A stretch of 41,467 nt of DNA. It comes from Welwitschia mirabilis (Eukaryota > Gnetophyta > Gnetopsida > Welwitschiales). Made by a program: the position numbers and the translations under genes. Numbering within the stretch: the first letter of the stretch is position 1; every line of letters starts with the position of its first letter. The stretch is from NCBI GenBank assembly GCA_051453625.1, contig JBOZIK010000001.1, positions 240,305,808-240,347,274 of the forward strand, read 5' to 3'. Shown here one piece after another: positions 9,170-19,045 of the stretch. The notes under the pieces were generated by a model that saw nothing but the letters and a program-made list of their open reading frames with translations, did no database searches and was not told where the DNA came from.

Positions 9170-9960
9170 TAAATCCATTAGAGTATGAGCTGGTTTACAT
9201 CCAAGCATACCTTTCTTTTTCAGTAAATCCAAGGCATGTTTATGTTGAGAGACAAATATACCTTTCTTTGATTGAGATACCTTCATTAAAAGAAAATATC
9301 TGAGATACCCAGGATCTTTAATTTCAAATTCCTTAGCTACGAGTTTCTTTAATCATAGGAGGTTCTCCTCATAGTCACCTATTAGAATTATGTCATCAAC
9401 ATACATGATTAAAAATTCTATTTTTCTTTCAATAGAGAACTTCATGAGTAGTGTATAGTTTGTCTGATATTAGGAGTATCCGTGTCTAATCATTGCCTTA
9501 GTAAACTTGTCAAACCATGCATGGGGAGATTGCTTGAGTTTATATAGAAATATTTTAAGCCTGCATACATTGCTAGTATTGAAAGAAGTTTTCATTCCTG
9601 ATGGCATATCCATATATACCTCTTCTAGATCATCATTCATAAATACATTCTTAACATCCAGTTGATGTAATGATCAATCTTGATTTGCTGCCAAAGAAAA
9701 CAAAACTCTAATAGTATTGAGGTTGGCCATAGGAGCAAATGTTTCTTGGTAATGTATTCCATAGGACTGAGTAAATCACTTTCCCATAAGATTAGTATTT
9801 AATCTTTTAATACTTTCATCAACTTTATGCTTAATAGTAAAAACCCACTTACAACCAATTGGTTTTTTTCCAGAGGAAAGATCTAAGATCACCCAAATAC
9901 CATTTTTCTCTAAAGATCTGATCTCTTCGCTTACCGCTTTTCTCCTGAGGAGAGCCTCCT
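9170..9960 (-). pseudogene. Copia-2 reverse transcriptase relic
   Basis: The minus strand reads, in order, IGCKWVFTIKHKVDES, HQLDVKNVFMNDDLEEVYM, LKQSPHAWFDKF, the catalytic block IMYVDDIILIGD (YVDD at 9392-9403), and EFEIKDPGYLRYFLLM followed by VSQSKKGIFVSQHKHALDLL (9190-9290). This is the RVT_2 domain of Ty1/copia Pol, which copies element RNA into DNA in the cytoplasmic particle. The YVDD motif is intact and the upstream D of QLDVKNVF is kept. Scattered stops (for example HGYS-stop, ENLL-stop) disable the frame. Confidence 0.88.
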
Positions 9961-11390
9961 AAAGAGAATTAAGAACTTGCACACAATTAAGGGCCAAGAT
10001 AAATGCCTAGTAGGATGGTAATAACCTTTCATATGAAACAAATATGTAAATGGAATGATCTAACATCATTCCAATATTTGAATCATCAATAACAGGAGTA
10101 ACCTTCTCAAGATTAGAACTTTCCTTATTTGAATGAATTTGGGTAGATATTGGATTTGGCTCAAAGTCTTCATCATGTGATGGATGTGTTAAGTGCTCTA
10201 TCTCCATCTTAGGTTTTTTTCTTGTGGTAGTTTGGAATGACCACGAGCGAGAGTTGGAAGTGATATGAGATGAGATGAATCCCCAAGTGGTTGTTGAGAT
10301 GCTTTAGGCTATTCAAGGTTACTAAAAATATCCCAAAGCTAATATTCTCTCATGTTCTCTTCTAAATATCAAATTTAGAGTAATAGGATTGTTGTTCAAA
10401 GAATGTCACACCCATGAAGTTGTATGGCTTTTTGGTGATGGAAAAATAGCACTTGTAACCCTTTTGGTTTGGAGAGAACCTGAAAAAAATGCATTTGATG
10501 AATTTAGGATCTAATTTGCTATGATGTTATTGATGTATGTAAACAAAAGCAGAATACCTAGATATTTTAGCTGCTAATGAAGAGAGCATTTTTGTATGAG
10601 GAAAGTTTTGGAGAAGAACCTAATACAGAGTTTGGAATTTGAGAACTTTGGAAGGAATTCTATTAATGGGATATGATGTTGTAAGTATCACTTCTCCATA
10701 AAAATATTTTAAAATATAGGAGGTGATCATGAGAGACCAAGTAACCTCTAACAGGCAGTTCCTTCTTTCTGCAATCCCATTTCATTGAGGGATGTTAACA
10801 TAGCAGCTCAAGTGAATAATGCGCTGACTCAAGAGGTAACTACTGAGAATAGTTTTAAAGTATTCATTAGTATTACTCATTTTTAAGAATTGGATCTTGG
10901 TTTGAAATTGGATTTATATCATGAGATTGAAATTTTAGAAGATTTAACCAACTTTAGATATTTCTTTCATGAGGAATATCCAAGTTAATCTAGTGTGATC
11001 ATCCATAAATGATACAAACCATTATGTTCTTGTTATATTCTTCACTCTGAAGGGATCCCATACATCATTGTGAATTAGGGTAAATGGTCAAGAAGATTTA
11101 TATGACAAACTAGAATAGCTCATGTGAGTGTGCTTGGCAAGTTGATAAATTTCACAATTGAAAGATTTTGAACTTTTATTGGCAAATAGAAAAAGAAAAA
11201 TTTTCTCAAGATACATGAAATTTGGATGACCAAGATGATAGTGCCATAATATAACCTCACCATCTTTATTGACACTAGAGTTTGAAACTGATTGATTTTT
11301 GAAGGATACACAATTTACACTCTGAGGTTTTCTTCTTTGAGGACTATTATTATTGACGAGATAGAGTTTAGAACACATCTCAGCACTATT
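9961..11390 (-). pseudogene. Copia-2 integrase and linker relic
   Basis: From right to left the minus strand gives a pre-integrase block (LWHYHLGHPNFMYLEK and CEIYQLAKHTH, 11110-11260; the second Cys of the zinc finger is now Tyr). The integrase core follows with many stops (FMDDHTRLTWIF, NGIAERRNCLLE). The C-terminal region ends KGYKCYFSITKKPYNF and VTFFEQQSYY (about 10390-10460). An acidic linker (10007-10207) leads to RT. Integrase would have joined the cDNA to host DNA. The frame is heavily broken. Confidence 0.75.
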
Positions 11391-11850
11391 AATATTCCTC
11401 CTCGAANNNNNNNNNNNNNNNNNNNNNNNNNNNNNNNNNNNNNNNNNNNNNNNNNNNNNNNNNNNNNNNNNNNNNNNNNNNNNNNNNNNNNNNNNNNNNN
11501 NNNNNNCTGTGAATCAGGGTAAATGGTCGAGAAGGTTTATATGACAAACTAGGATAGCTCGTGCGAGTGTGCTTGGCAAGTTGAGAAATTTCACAATCGA
11601 AAGATTTTGAACTTTTATTGATAAATAAAGAAGGAAACGTTTTCTCAAGATACATGAAATTTGGATGACGAAGAAGATAGTGCCATAACATAACCTCACT
11701 ATCTTTATTGACACTAGAGTTTGAGACTGACTGACTTTTGAAGGATACACAATTTGCATTCTGAGATTGTCTTCTTTGAGGAGTGTTATTGTTGAGGAGA
11801 TAGAGTCTAGGACACATCTCAGCACTGCCAATCTTCCTCGCCGAATCCAA
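11082..11850 (-). repeat. Direct duplication of the pre-integrase segment around a gap
   Basis: About 325 bases at 11082-11406 recur at 11521-11848 in the same order and orientation with roughly 10% differences. Both begin AAATGGTC(A/G)AGAAG and both encode the NSSVNKD…LWHY…HPNFMYLEK region. The copies are divergent, so this is either an old tandem duplication or two different copia copies joined across the gap. Confidence 0.75.
11407..11506. other. Assembly gap (exactly 100 N)
   Basis: A round 100-base gap inside copia-2 with near-duplicate integrase sequence on each side; such a gap usually marks unknown length. Confidence 0.95.
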
Positions 11851-12117
11851 CTCCTAAAATTCACACAAGTTTGAGAAAAACTTAGACACGCAGTGAAGAT
11901 CGTGAGTCAATTTACTAATTGAGATTAAATTACAATCCAAATTAGGAACATGTAGCACAGAGTGTAGAATAAAGTCCTTTGTGATTCGAACTGAGCCAAA
12001 TCCCTCAACTCTTGATAGGGATCCATCGGCTATTCTAACTATATAATTCTCATTACATGGGTTGTACTCATGAAAGATAGTTGCATCTCCTGTCATGTGA
12101 TCTGAAGCCCCAAAGTC
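11507..12117 (-). pseudogene. Copia-2 protease and pre-integrase relic
   Basis: WIIDFGASDHMTGD (the Asp-Phe-Gly-Ala quartet at 12106-12117) is the copia protease active site with Ser changed to Phe. It continues through SVLHVPNLDCNLISISKLTH at about 11900-11960, the usual protease/pre-integrase linker. A second copy of the HHCC-region (HYLLRHPNFMYLEK, CEISQLAKH) follows, with the second zinc-ligand Cys replaced by Ser. Long frames survive (153 codons at 11389-11850, 80 at 11854-12096), showing milder decay than in copia-1. Confidence 0.82.
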
Positions 12118-13251
12118 TATGATCCACGGACTTGGATGCCTTTTGTTGATTTTAAGAGTTTTGAAAGATTACCTTTTTGTGCTAACATGCTACTTCCAGA
12201 GACAGAAGCACTCGGCTCAGATGAGAGATTCTGGCTGAAAAGTCTCTGTAGGACTTCAAGATGTTCCTTCTTGAAAGGACTTGTCTCTGTAGGAGTTGGG
12301 TTTTTATCTTCTGCTGGCAGCATTTGCATGGCTTTCTTTGTCATTCCATGGAAGTATGAGTTTCCAATCAGCGGGTTTCCTATGAAGTTTCCAACAATTT
12401 CCTTTAAGGTGTCTTGGTTTGCGGCAGTGATCACACCACAATCTTCATTTTCTTTGTCTACTTTCATTGTTGTTGATCGTAAAAGATCCTCGGGCTGCAA
12501 GGGTAGATCCTTCAAGTGTTGTGGCTTGGTTTTGAGATGCCATCATCACCTTTTTTCTACTTTCTTCACGCCTTACTTCTGAAAAAGCCTGTCTACCACT
12601 CGGTAGAGGTTTTGTCCCCATCACTTTTCCTCGGACTTCATTCAAGTCTTTGTTGAGACCTAGAAGAAATTTAAATGTCCATTTCTGCTCTACAATCTTC
12701 TTATATAGAGCAGAATCTCGAGAGCAACTCCATGTGTGGGTTTCAAACATGTCAAGTTGTTGCCAAATAGGGGTGAGAGTGTTGAAGTACTAGGTAATCG
12801 TGAGATCTCCTTGATGTAGGTCGTGCAATATGGCTTCAATTTGAAACAGTTCTGACATATTTTCTGAACTCGAGTATGCCTCACTTGTAGCATCCCAAAT
12901 CTCCTTTGCAGTTCAATGCAAGAGAAAATTCTCTTCAATTTCATTGTTCATTGAATTAATCAACCAAGACATCACTATGTGATTCTCGATTTTCCAAACC
13001 CTAGATTTGGGATCATTCTTCTCTGGAATGGGAAGTTCTGCCGTGAGATAGTCATCCTTGCCTCTATTGCAGATAAACATCATCACTGACTGGGACCATT
13101 GGAGATAATTAGGCCCATTGAGTTTGTGACCTGTGACGAGAGAAGAATTTTCCATTCCTCTATGACTACTGGTAGCGGGTATAGTTTCTAGGTTGGAGGC
13201 TACCTTGGACGACGAGGGTTCTCTATCAACAGTCATGTCGTATTTTGTCAT
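12118..13251 (-). pseudogene. Copia-2 gag relic with CCHC zinc knuckle
   Basis: The ATG at 13249-13251, 28 bases inside the primer binding site, starts MTKYDMTVDREP. The Gag core follows: GHKLNGPNYLQWSQSVMMF (about 13060-13120), SRVWKIENHIVMSWLINSM, then EIWDATSEAYSSSENM after one in-frame stop. Further on come KKIVEQKWTFKFLLGLN and a CCHC knuckle at 12394-12435 (CDHCRKPRHLKGNC). The knuckle is in frame with the upstream Gag after a TGA. The GPNYxxW block and the knuckle identify a Ty1/copia Gag. Only a few stops and one or two shifts disrupt it. Confidence 0.85.
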
Positions 13252-13278
13252 GAAGAGATTTAAGGTTTTCAGAGGTTT

Positions 13279-13291
13279 GGCTCTGATACCA
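13279..13291 (-). promoter_or_regulatory. Copia-2 primer binding site (tRNA-iMet)
   Basis: On the minus strand TGGTATCAGAGCC adjoins the 5' LTR end directly and is a perfect complement of the plant initiator tRNA-Met 3' end. Confidence 0.92.
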
Positions 13292-13533
13292 TGTAAATTT
13301 CTGAGAGAAAGGTTTTTCTTATTCCTCTACTTAATGAAGAATACAAAGGAGATATAAATAAGGAGCGGCAGAAATCTGCCAGTCAAAAGATCAGGACCTA
13401 AATCAACTAACTTGTAGGAAATCCTCCACTAAAGGAGGAAACAAATAAAATGAGAATTTGGTATGATAATAATACTGTATTCTGTTATTTGGTTCCCTAA
13501 AATTTCTACCTAACTTTGACCAAGAATTCCACA
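13292..13533 (-). repeat. Copia-2 5' LTR
   Basis: A 242-bp copy of the LTR at 8202-8471, with TG…CA ends and the AAAGA duplication outside it. In element orientation the sequence contains CTTATTTATATCTCC, a possible TATA region. Confidence 0.88.
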
Positions 13534-13538
13534 AAAGA

Positions 13539-13903
13539 TTTGTACACATGCACAGTCAAGTAAGGAAAGACACATATGTTCAATAGTGGTGGGCCGCCAC
13601 TCTTCAGCTACCAGACACTGTGTCTTTAGCTAGATTCCATTATTTCAAATCAATGGTTTTTAGGCTCGCCATAAACCTATCTCCTTTCAATGGATTTTAG
13701 GATAAATTCACAACCCTTTACAAACAGAAGTTGAGTGTGTAGTGTGCACAGTTGCATTGGTACACTAGAATATATATCAAGAGAAAGCTCTTGATAGCTA
13801 AATGTCATAGTAAAATGAGGACGCCCTGCAAGGTATAGATGTTGACAAAAGTTCTATAGTGAATCACCTTTTTGATTCTTTCTTAATCAGTGATTCAGAA
13901 AAG

Positions 13904-13940
<37 letters not shown>

Positions 13941-14972
13941 CGTAACCCTTTCAGGATTGACTTGATCTCTTTATGTTATTGAGACCTTTTTTACTGTTCA
14001 TTGTCATTGGTACAAAATCTTCAATTCCTAGATTTGCTTTGATGTGCGTGAAGTGCACTAACGTTCAACTGGATTTACAATGTCTAGGATTTTGATTGAC
14101 CTTAGAAGGTACTCAGTTGCCCTAATGAATAATAGACTTCTTTTCCAGATCAACCATTTTCACGTCCGATCGACCTGACATAAATGCGGTTGACCCAAGA
14201 AGAATCTATTTTCCCACTGTACAAATTTCAGGGTTCAAGCTTTGTCGACCCATGATAAAACTGGGTCGCCAGCATGAAACATATATTATAGATGCTTTTG
14301 TTGGTTTTGAATCCGGTGGCCCTTATGAACATGTTGGTTGTTTGCAACTAGTTTTGATCTAAAACACGGGTTACAAAAGTACCAAAGCAATGTGTTTGTC
14401 CTGGAACATCAATGATGAGATTTTCAACAATGTGAAAATAATTAATTTCCTATAATTGCTATCTGACATACTTTGTAATCTTACCTGTTCTAGTTCATGA
14501 AACATTCATATCATGTAATATTCTGTGGTTACACAAATTTCACTACAAGACATTACTGAATGATATGAATATCAATTAGCTATGTATTTTTTTGGTTAGG
14601 ACATTTTCTGGGTCTGCAAGACTCTGTTTCCTAGGCAAACTGTTGTCTTTGATTTGTTCATCTTTATAATACTTTATTATTCTAAACTTATTGATTGTTT
14701 TTTATTTCAAATATATTTTATTTTTCAAAATATAACGGTTAATTTGACAGTTACAATATCTGACTTTCATGGTTTTGCAACACTACGAAGGCAGATATCC
14801 AAACATCCACTCTATTTATCATTAAACTTCAGTCCTAAAGGCCTCGTGTTTACCTGCAGAAAACCATATAAATATCTGTTCTCAGTATTTGACTAGTCTA
14901 GTTTTGCATTAGCCCTTGGTCACTCCAATTATAACAAGTGTGGGTGTTTATTTGCTTTCATTTTTCTTTTAG
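13539..14972. other. Rest of copia-3 LTR, then unassigned intron-like DNA
   Basis: The first few hundred bases should continue the interrupted copia-3 LTR (AAAGA then TTTGTACACATGCAC), but its end could not be placed. An (AG)16 microsatellite lies at 13907-13938. The rest is AT-rich with no recognised domain. It ends in the pyrimidine-rich TTTTTCTTTTAG acceptor of the first visible PTST1-like exon, so at least its right part is intron. Confidence 0.5.
13907..13938. repeat. (AG)16 microsatellite
   Basis: Uninterrupted AG dinucleotides. Confidence 0.95.
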
Positions 14973-15078
14973 ACACTTGTTCAATTTGCTGAAGAAGTGG
15001 CAAAATCTAGCCATAAAGAAGGAGCAAGGAAGATTAATGGAAGGTATATACATTCTCATCTACAAATGAGATTGGAAG
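14973..15078 (+). CDS. PTST1: PTST1-like exon: helix before CBM48
   Basis: Acceptor TTTTAG and donor GTAGGT flank 35 codons plus one base. The product reads LVQFAEEVAKS, then ARKINGRYIHSHLQMRLE. The RKxxGxYIxSHLxxRL block is characteristic of the segment between the coiled coil and the CBM48 domain in PTST1. No stop interrupts it. It would help position the starch-binding domain relative to the GBSS-binding coiled coil. Confidence 0.8.
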
Positions 15079-15239
15079 GTAGGTTCCTAGACTTCACACT
15101 GATGGTAATTTAATGTTGCTTCCTGTTTAAGAAATAGAAGACTATATAAGAATTACTTCCTGTTATGATGGTTTGCTCTATTAGCTTGTTTACCATTTTA
15201 ATTTTATTTGTACAAGGATTTATTAATATTCTGTTGTAG

Positions 15240-15328
15240 AGTTGCATAAGAAGTTACTTGAACAAATAAAGGATGTTGATTCTATGTAATCTCTTGAATT
15301 TCTGCTTTTGTGGGCTGGGATGGCTGAG
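15240..15328 (+). CDS. PTST1: PTST1-like exon with premature TAA and lost donor
   Basis: The acceptor TTGTAG precedes AG, which completes the Glu codon from the previous exon (ELHKKLLEQIKDVDSM). TAA follows at 15287-15289, then SLEFLLLWAGMAE in the same frame up to 15328. The KEQIKDV and W-x-G-M-A-E blocks are family landmarks, so coding clearly continued past the stop. The family has Gln at the stop position, so CAA or CAG to TAA/TAG-type change is likely. Frame with the next exon requires cutting after GAG (15328), but the following bases are TTTATT. The nearby GT (15328-15329) would put CBM48 out of frame. Confidence 0.78.
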
Positions 15329-16314
15329 TTTATTATCTATATTCTGCTATAATATTAATCCATGGTAATGTAAAGAAATAAGGCTCCAAGAGAAGCTTTT
15401 ACTTCGTATATGTCTGTTCCTTTATCATTGTCACAAATTGTCTTCTTATTTCCCATTTTTTAACCTCTTATTCAGATTTACTGGAATGTTTTGTTTGCTT
15501 TATGCACACTTGATTGTGTTTGTTTTTGTAGTAAACATTAAAACATCCTTGTTTTCCTAGATTCATATTCAACGATCATAGCCTAGTTTGATGTTTCTAG
15601 ACTTCTGTGACATGCATTTATTCTAGAACTATATTTAGTTATGAGAAGATAGTCAGATGAAACTGAGTCCTCTATTTTCCTTGATTGTTCTAGTTGTTTA
15701 TAAGTTATTTGAATTTAATTATTATCATGTATTACACAAGTAAACAAAAACATACTATCAAATCTCTTGCCTCTACTTACATGGAAAGATAATGGCATTG
15801 CCTGCTAAAACATGTTAGCTTTTGCTGTAGCTTTATTAGCGCTTCTGTGCTGTTAATTCCTTGCAGCTTGCTAAGTATTGATCACTCAATCTAAATTTGG
15901 ATGGTACCAAGAATTGACAACTCCAAGCCTCAGGAGTCGCATACAAAGAGGGATCTAGAAAGGCTATGTTGTGATTGCAACGTTCAGCACAAAGAGGTGA
16001 ATGCAAAATCTTTGAGACAAACATGATAATTGAAACACAGAAACACATTACAAGTCACATAGAAACGGCAAAATAACAGAGATCACTACCATAGGTAAAT
16101 GTCTTGGTGTCAAATGAACAAAGAATTCTTATTTTAAACATATCAAACTATAAGAGAAAATGCTTCTTTTTCGTTTTCGTTTTCCTTTTTTCTTTTTGGT
16201 TATTGAAAATAAAGAGGTCAGTATCTATTGAGTTTTTACAAAACAATACAGTTGTCATACACATGATATAATCTTCAAAAATAGAGGGAAGGGTTTGATG
16301 GGGGTGAAACTGCC
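15329..16314. other. Intron DNA, nothing assigned
   Basis: AT-rich sequence inside the large PTST1-like intron. A 70-codon minus-strand frame at 15836-16048 has no recognised domain. No transposon terminus was identified. Confidence 0.5.
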
Positions 16315-17304
16315 CTTAAAACAAAACTGGGGTGAAGGCACCTGTGCCAGAGATAACAACATACGCCAAGCAATATTCAGTCATGGGTTGGATCATTCTG
16401 TGTGTGTGAGAGAGAGAGNNNNNNNNNNNNNNNNNNNNNNNNNNNNNNNNNNNNNNNNNNNNNNNNNNNNNNNNNNNNNNNNNNNNNNNNNNNNNNNNNN
16501 NNNNNNNNNNNNNNNNNNNNNNNNNNNNNNNNNNNNNNNNNNNNNNNNNNNNNNNNNNNNNNNNNNNNNNNNNNNNNNNNNNNNNNNNNNNNNNNNNNNN
16601 NNNNNNNNNNNNNNNNNNNNNNNNNNNNNNNNNNNNNNNNNNNNNNNNNNNNNNNNNNNNNNNNNNNNNNNNNNNNNNNNNNNNNNNNNNNNNNNNNNNN
16701 NNNNNNNNNNNNNNNNNNNNNNNNNNNNNNNNNNNNNNNNNNNNNNNNNNNNNNNNNNNNNNNNNNNNNNNNNNNNNNNNNNNNNNNNNNNNNNNNNNNN
16801 NNNNNNNNNNNNNNNNNNNNNNNNNNNNNNNNNNNNNNNNNNNNNNNNNNNNNNNNNNNNNNNNNNNNNNNNNNNNNNNNNNNNNNNNNNNNNNNNNNNN
16901 NNNNNNNNNNNNNNNNNNNNNNNNNNNNNNNNNNNNNNNNNNNNNNNNNNNNNNNNNNNNNNNNNNNNNNNNNNNNNNNNNNNNNNNNNNNNNNNNNNNN
17001 NNNNNNNNNNNNNNNNNNNNNNNNNNNNNNNNNNNNNNNNNNNNNNNNNNNNNNNNNNNNNNNNNNNNNNNNNNNNNNNNNNNNNNNNNNNNNNNNNNNN
17101 NNNNNNNNNNNNNNNNNNNNNNNNNNNNNNNNNNNNNNNNNNNNNNNNNNNNNNNNNNNNNNNNNNNNNNNNNNNNNNNNGAGAGGGAGGCAGGGGGAGT
17201 GGGGGAGAGAGAGACTTAAAACAAAATTGGGGTGAAGGCACCCTTGCCAGAGAACAACATACACCAAGCAATATTCAGTTGTGGATTGGATCATTTGAAA
17301 ACCA

Positions 17305-17343
<39 letters not shown>
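16315..17343. repeat. Duplicated 82-bp segment and GA microsatellites around a gap
   Basis: CTTAAAACAAAACTGGGGTG… at 16315-16396 recurs at 17215-17295 in the same orientation with about 10% differences. Each copy is joined to GA-rich repeats: (GA)n from 16409 into the gap, GAGAGGGAGG-type at 17181-17214, and (GA)17 at 17309-17343. The gap (16419-17180, 762 N) lies between. This is a tandem or expanded GA-repeat locus that the assembly could not cross. Confidence 0.75.
16419..17180. other. Assembly gap (762 N)
   Basis: Flanked on both sides by GA-rich microsatellite sequence. Confidence 0.95.
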
Positions 17344-17344
<1 letters not shown>

Positions 17345-17650
17345 AACATCTACCTCCCATCACAGTTCCCGAAAAGATCTTTAAGGTTCTGAAAGATTAT
17401 CCCTACCATACTCATTTTGTAATATCATAGCTGTATCATTTGGAACCTTGAACCATTCAACACCTGCAACATTTTTATCTGGAATTACCTTGATTGCCTA
17501 CTTCATGAGAACTTTACCAATTTGCTTGGGGGTGGCATAGTGATGTAGCTTGCAAGTGTGGAAAGAGCATACGTTTAGCATAGTAACACTATTATTAAGG
17601 ACTATTTGTCATTGGTTCAATATTCTTTTCACTTTATGTTATGTCTTCAC
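17344..17650. other. Intron DNA, nothing assigned
   Basis: No coding or repeat structure recognised. Confidence 0.4.
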
Positions 17651-17654
17651 CAAA

Positions 17655-18134
17655 GTTGGACTGTGGGGGCAAAGGTGCCTCATGCCATAGTGGAGGCGAA
17701 GAATGCAAGGGAAAAAGAGGAGGCAAACCTTGGGAAGGGGACTAAGGAGGGGGTGAAGTCACCTCCTAAGGGTGTGTAGGCAAGGGAGTATTGGGGAGGC
17801 TTCACAAACCAAAAACTCTTGAGGAAGAAGAGTCTGTTGTAGAGGAAGGAGGAGATTGGAAAGTATAGGCCTAAAAGGGGGAAAGTGGGGGGAAGTGATT
17901 GGGCCCGGGGCAAAGATGCCTGAGCAACCTTATTTGCTTGTGTTGAATTTTGCCAACAATTTATCTTCAGTGGGGCTTGTGTTGGCAGCCCTCCAAAGGG
18001 TGAAATTGAGGCTAGAATGTTTTGTGGCATCCTTCTTCTCCAAACATAAAAGGAAGAAATGGGGCAAGTTGATTGATCTGCAAAATCTGAGAGCTTTAAT
18101 AAAGAAAAAGTGCAGACCTATAAGTTTGGTATAG
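17655..18134 (+). pseudogene. Unidentified GC-richer coding-like relic
   Basis: This stretch is visibly richer in G than its surroundings and reads as a Lys/Gly/Glu-rich protein in shifting frames: VPHAIVEAKNARE and KEGVKSPPKGV at 17660-17780, then after a shift MPEQPYLLVLNFANNLSSVG and RVKLRLECFVASFFSKHKRK up to a stop at 18132. A basic, low-complexity N-terminal part would suit a LINE ORF1 or Gag-like protein, but no zinc knuckle or enzyme motif is seen. I do not recognise the family. Confidence 0.35.
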
Positions 18135-18746
18135 TTGCTTGATTGAATGAAGAAGCTTTCCACTATCTTTGTCTGTAGCTACCAAAATGATCGTTTTGAG
18201 ATGTCCACATGTGGCATACTAAATGCCTAGGGGTAGAAGCAAACACCATTGGGTTGCTTTTGCATATTTATTATAGTTTAACAAGTCAGCAAAATCAAAA
18301 AGTCAGCAACCCAGAAAAAAAAGAAAGTCAGGTTGGCAAGTTGGGAGATTAGTAGCCAAAAATTGGCCAAAAAAATGGCAATAAAAAAATAGTTTAATTT
18401 CTTTTCCTTTTTGAAATAACTAATTATAAAATATGTGTGAACATCGTTTAAATGCTTTTACTAAGGAATTGAAGGGAAAACAGTAATAGATATATAACAA
18501 TAGTGCATTTTCTTTAAAACGTCACAATTCATAATCATTGATATTTGCTACAAATACAATAAAATGTTAAGTAAACAAGCATTTTTAAAAATTGAAAGGC
18601 AAGTTAATAAATTTTGTCAACCTAAATTGTCAAATACATAACAGCTTTAGATGTTCAAACTCAAACATCTGAATGTTTGATAGAACAAAAAGACACATAA
18701 ACAATGCAATATAGCCATGAAAATACAATGTTCATCCAATGTCCAA

Positions 18747-18842
18747 AGCTGAGTCACTGAGGGAATGAGTGAAATCAGTTTCTCAAAGCCACAGAGCCAA
18801 ATCACTGAGGGAATGACGCCAAATGCGTTTCTCGACCCTGCA
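18747..18842 (+). repeat. 48-bp tandem duplication
   Basis: AGC…TCACTGAGGGAATGA…GTTTCTC occurs at 18747 and again at 18795, period 48, with several substitutions. Confidence 0.65.
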
Positions 18843-18921
18843 AACCTCTTTTCATTTTTGCTGCTGCTACGTGTGTGTCATTGTGTTGTTAGCTACCTTT
18901 ATTTTATTTTTTTCCTGGAGA

Positions 18922-19045
18922 GGTGACTAGTTGCATGGTCCCTATAAGGACACTAGTCACCCAAAAAAGGCAAAAACAGCTACTCGCATTGGTAGTGGTG
19001 AGTCATGATGACTAGTCACTGAAACAACTACTTGTCACCCCCTTT
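18922..19045. repeat. Inverted-repeat cluster around TGACTAGTCA
   Basis: GGTGACTAGT (18922-18931) and its exact reverse complement ACTAGTCACC (18952-18961) flank a 20-base loop. The palindromic block GATGACTAGTCACTG follows at about 19006-19020 and TTGTCACCCC near 19033. Similar CTAGTCACCCC and TTGACTAGTCATT sequences reappear at about 23083 and 23146, so this may be a fragment of a dispersed repeat. Confidence 0.55.

Larger units (their letters stand above)
8197..13538 (-). mobile_element. Copia-2: complete nested Ty1/copia element with AAAGA TSD
   Basis: A 5.3-kb copia element at 8202-13533 is flanked by AAAGA (8197-8201 and 13534-13538). Its LTRs (8202-8471 and 13292-13533) both run TGTRAATTTCTGAG…ATTCCACA. 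In minus orientation the order is 5' LTR, PBS, gag, protease, integrase, RT, RNase H, PPT, 3' LTR. The two LTRs differ by roughly 20 substitutions and a ~28-bp indel by eye, so the insertion is old. It sits inside the copia-3 LTR. Gaps at 8562-9169 and 11407-11506 hide part of pol, and a duplicated integrase segment flanks the second gap. Confidence 0.88.

Noticed and set aside
12136-12582. 148-codon plus-strand frame
   Set aside because: Antisense shadow of copia-2 gag; the minus strand has the zinc knuckle.
14654-14896. 80-codon frame just upstream of the first PTST1-like exon as a possible transit-peptide exon
   Set aside because: It is basic and Ser-rich, but no room remains for the coiled-coil exons before 14973, and no start context or donor supports it.
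15836-16048. 70-codon minus-strand frame
   Set aside because: Cys-rich by chance composition; no recognised domain, splice sites or neighbours.
16295-17392. Long open frames on both strands across 16295-17392
   Set aside because: They consist mainly of N and GA/CT microsatellite; no coding evidence.
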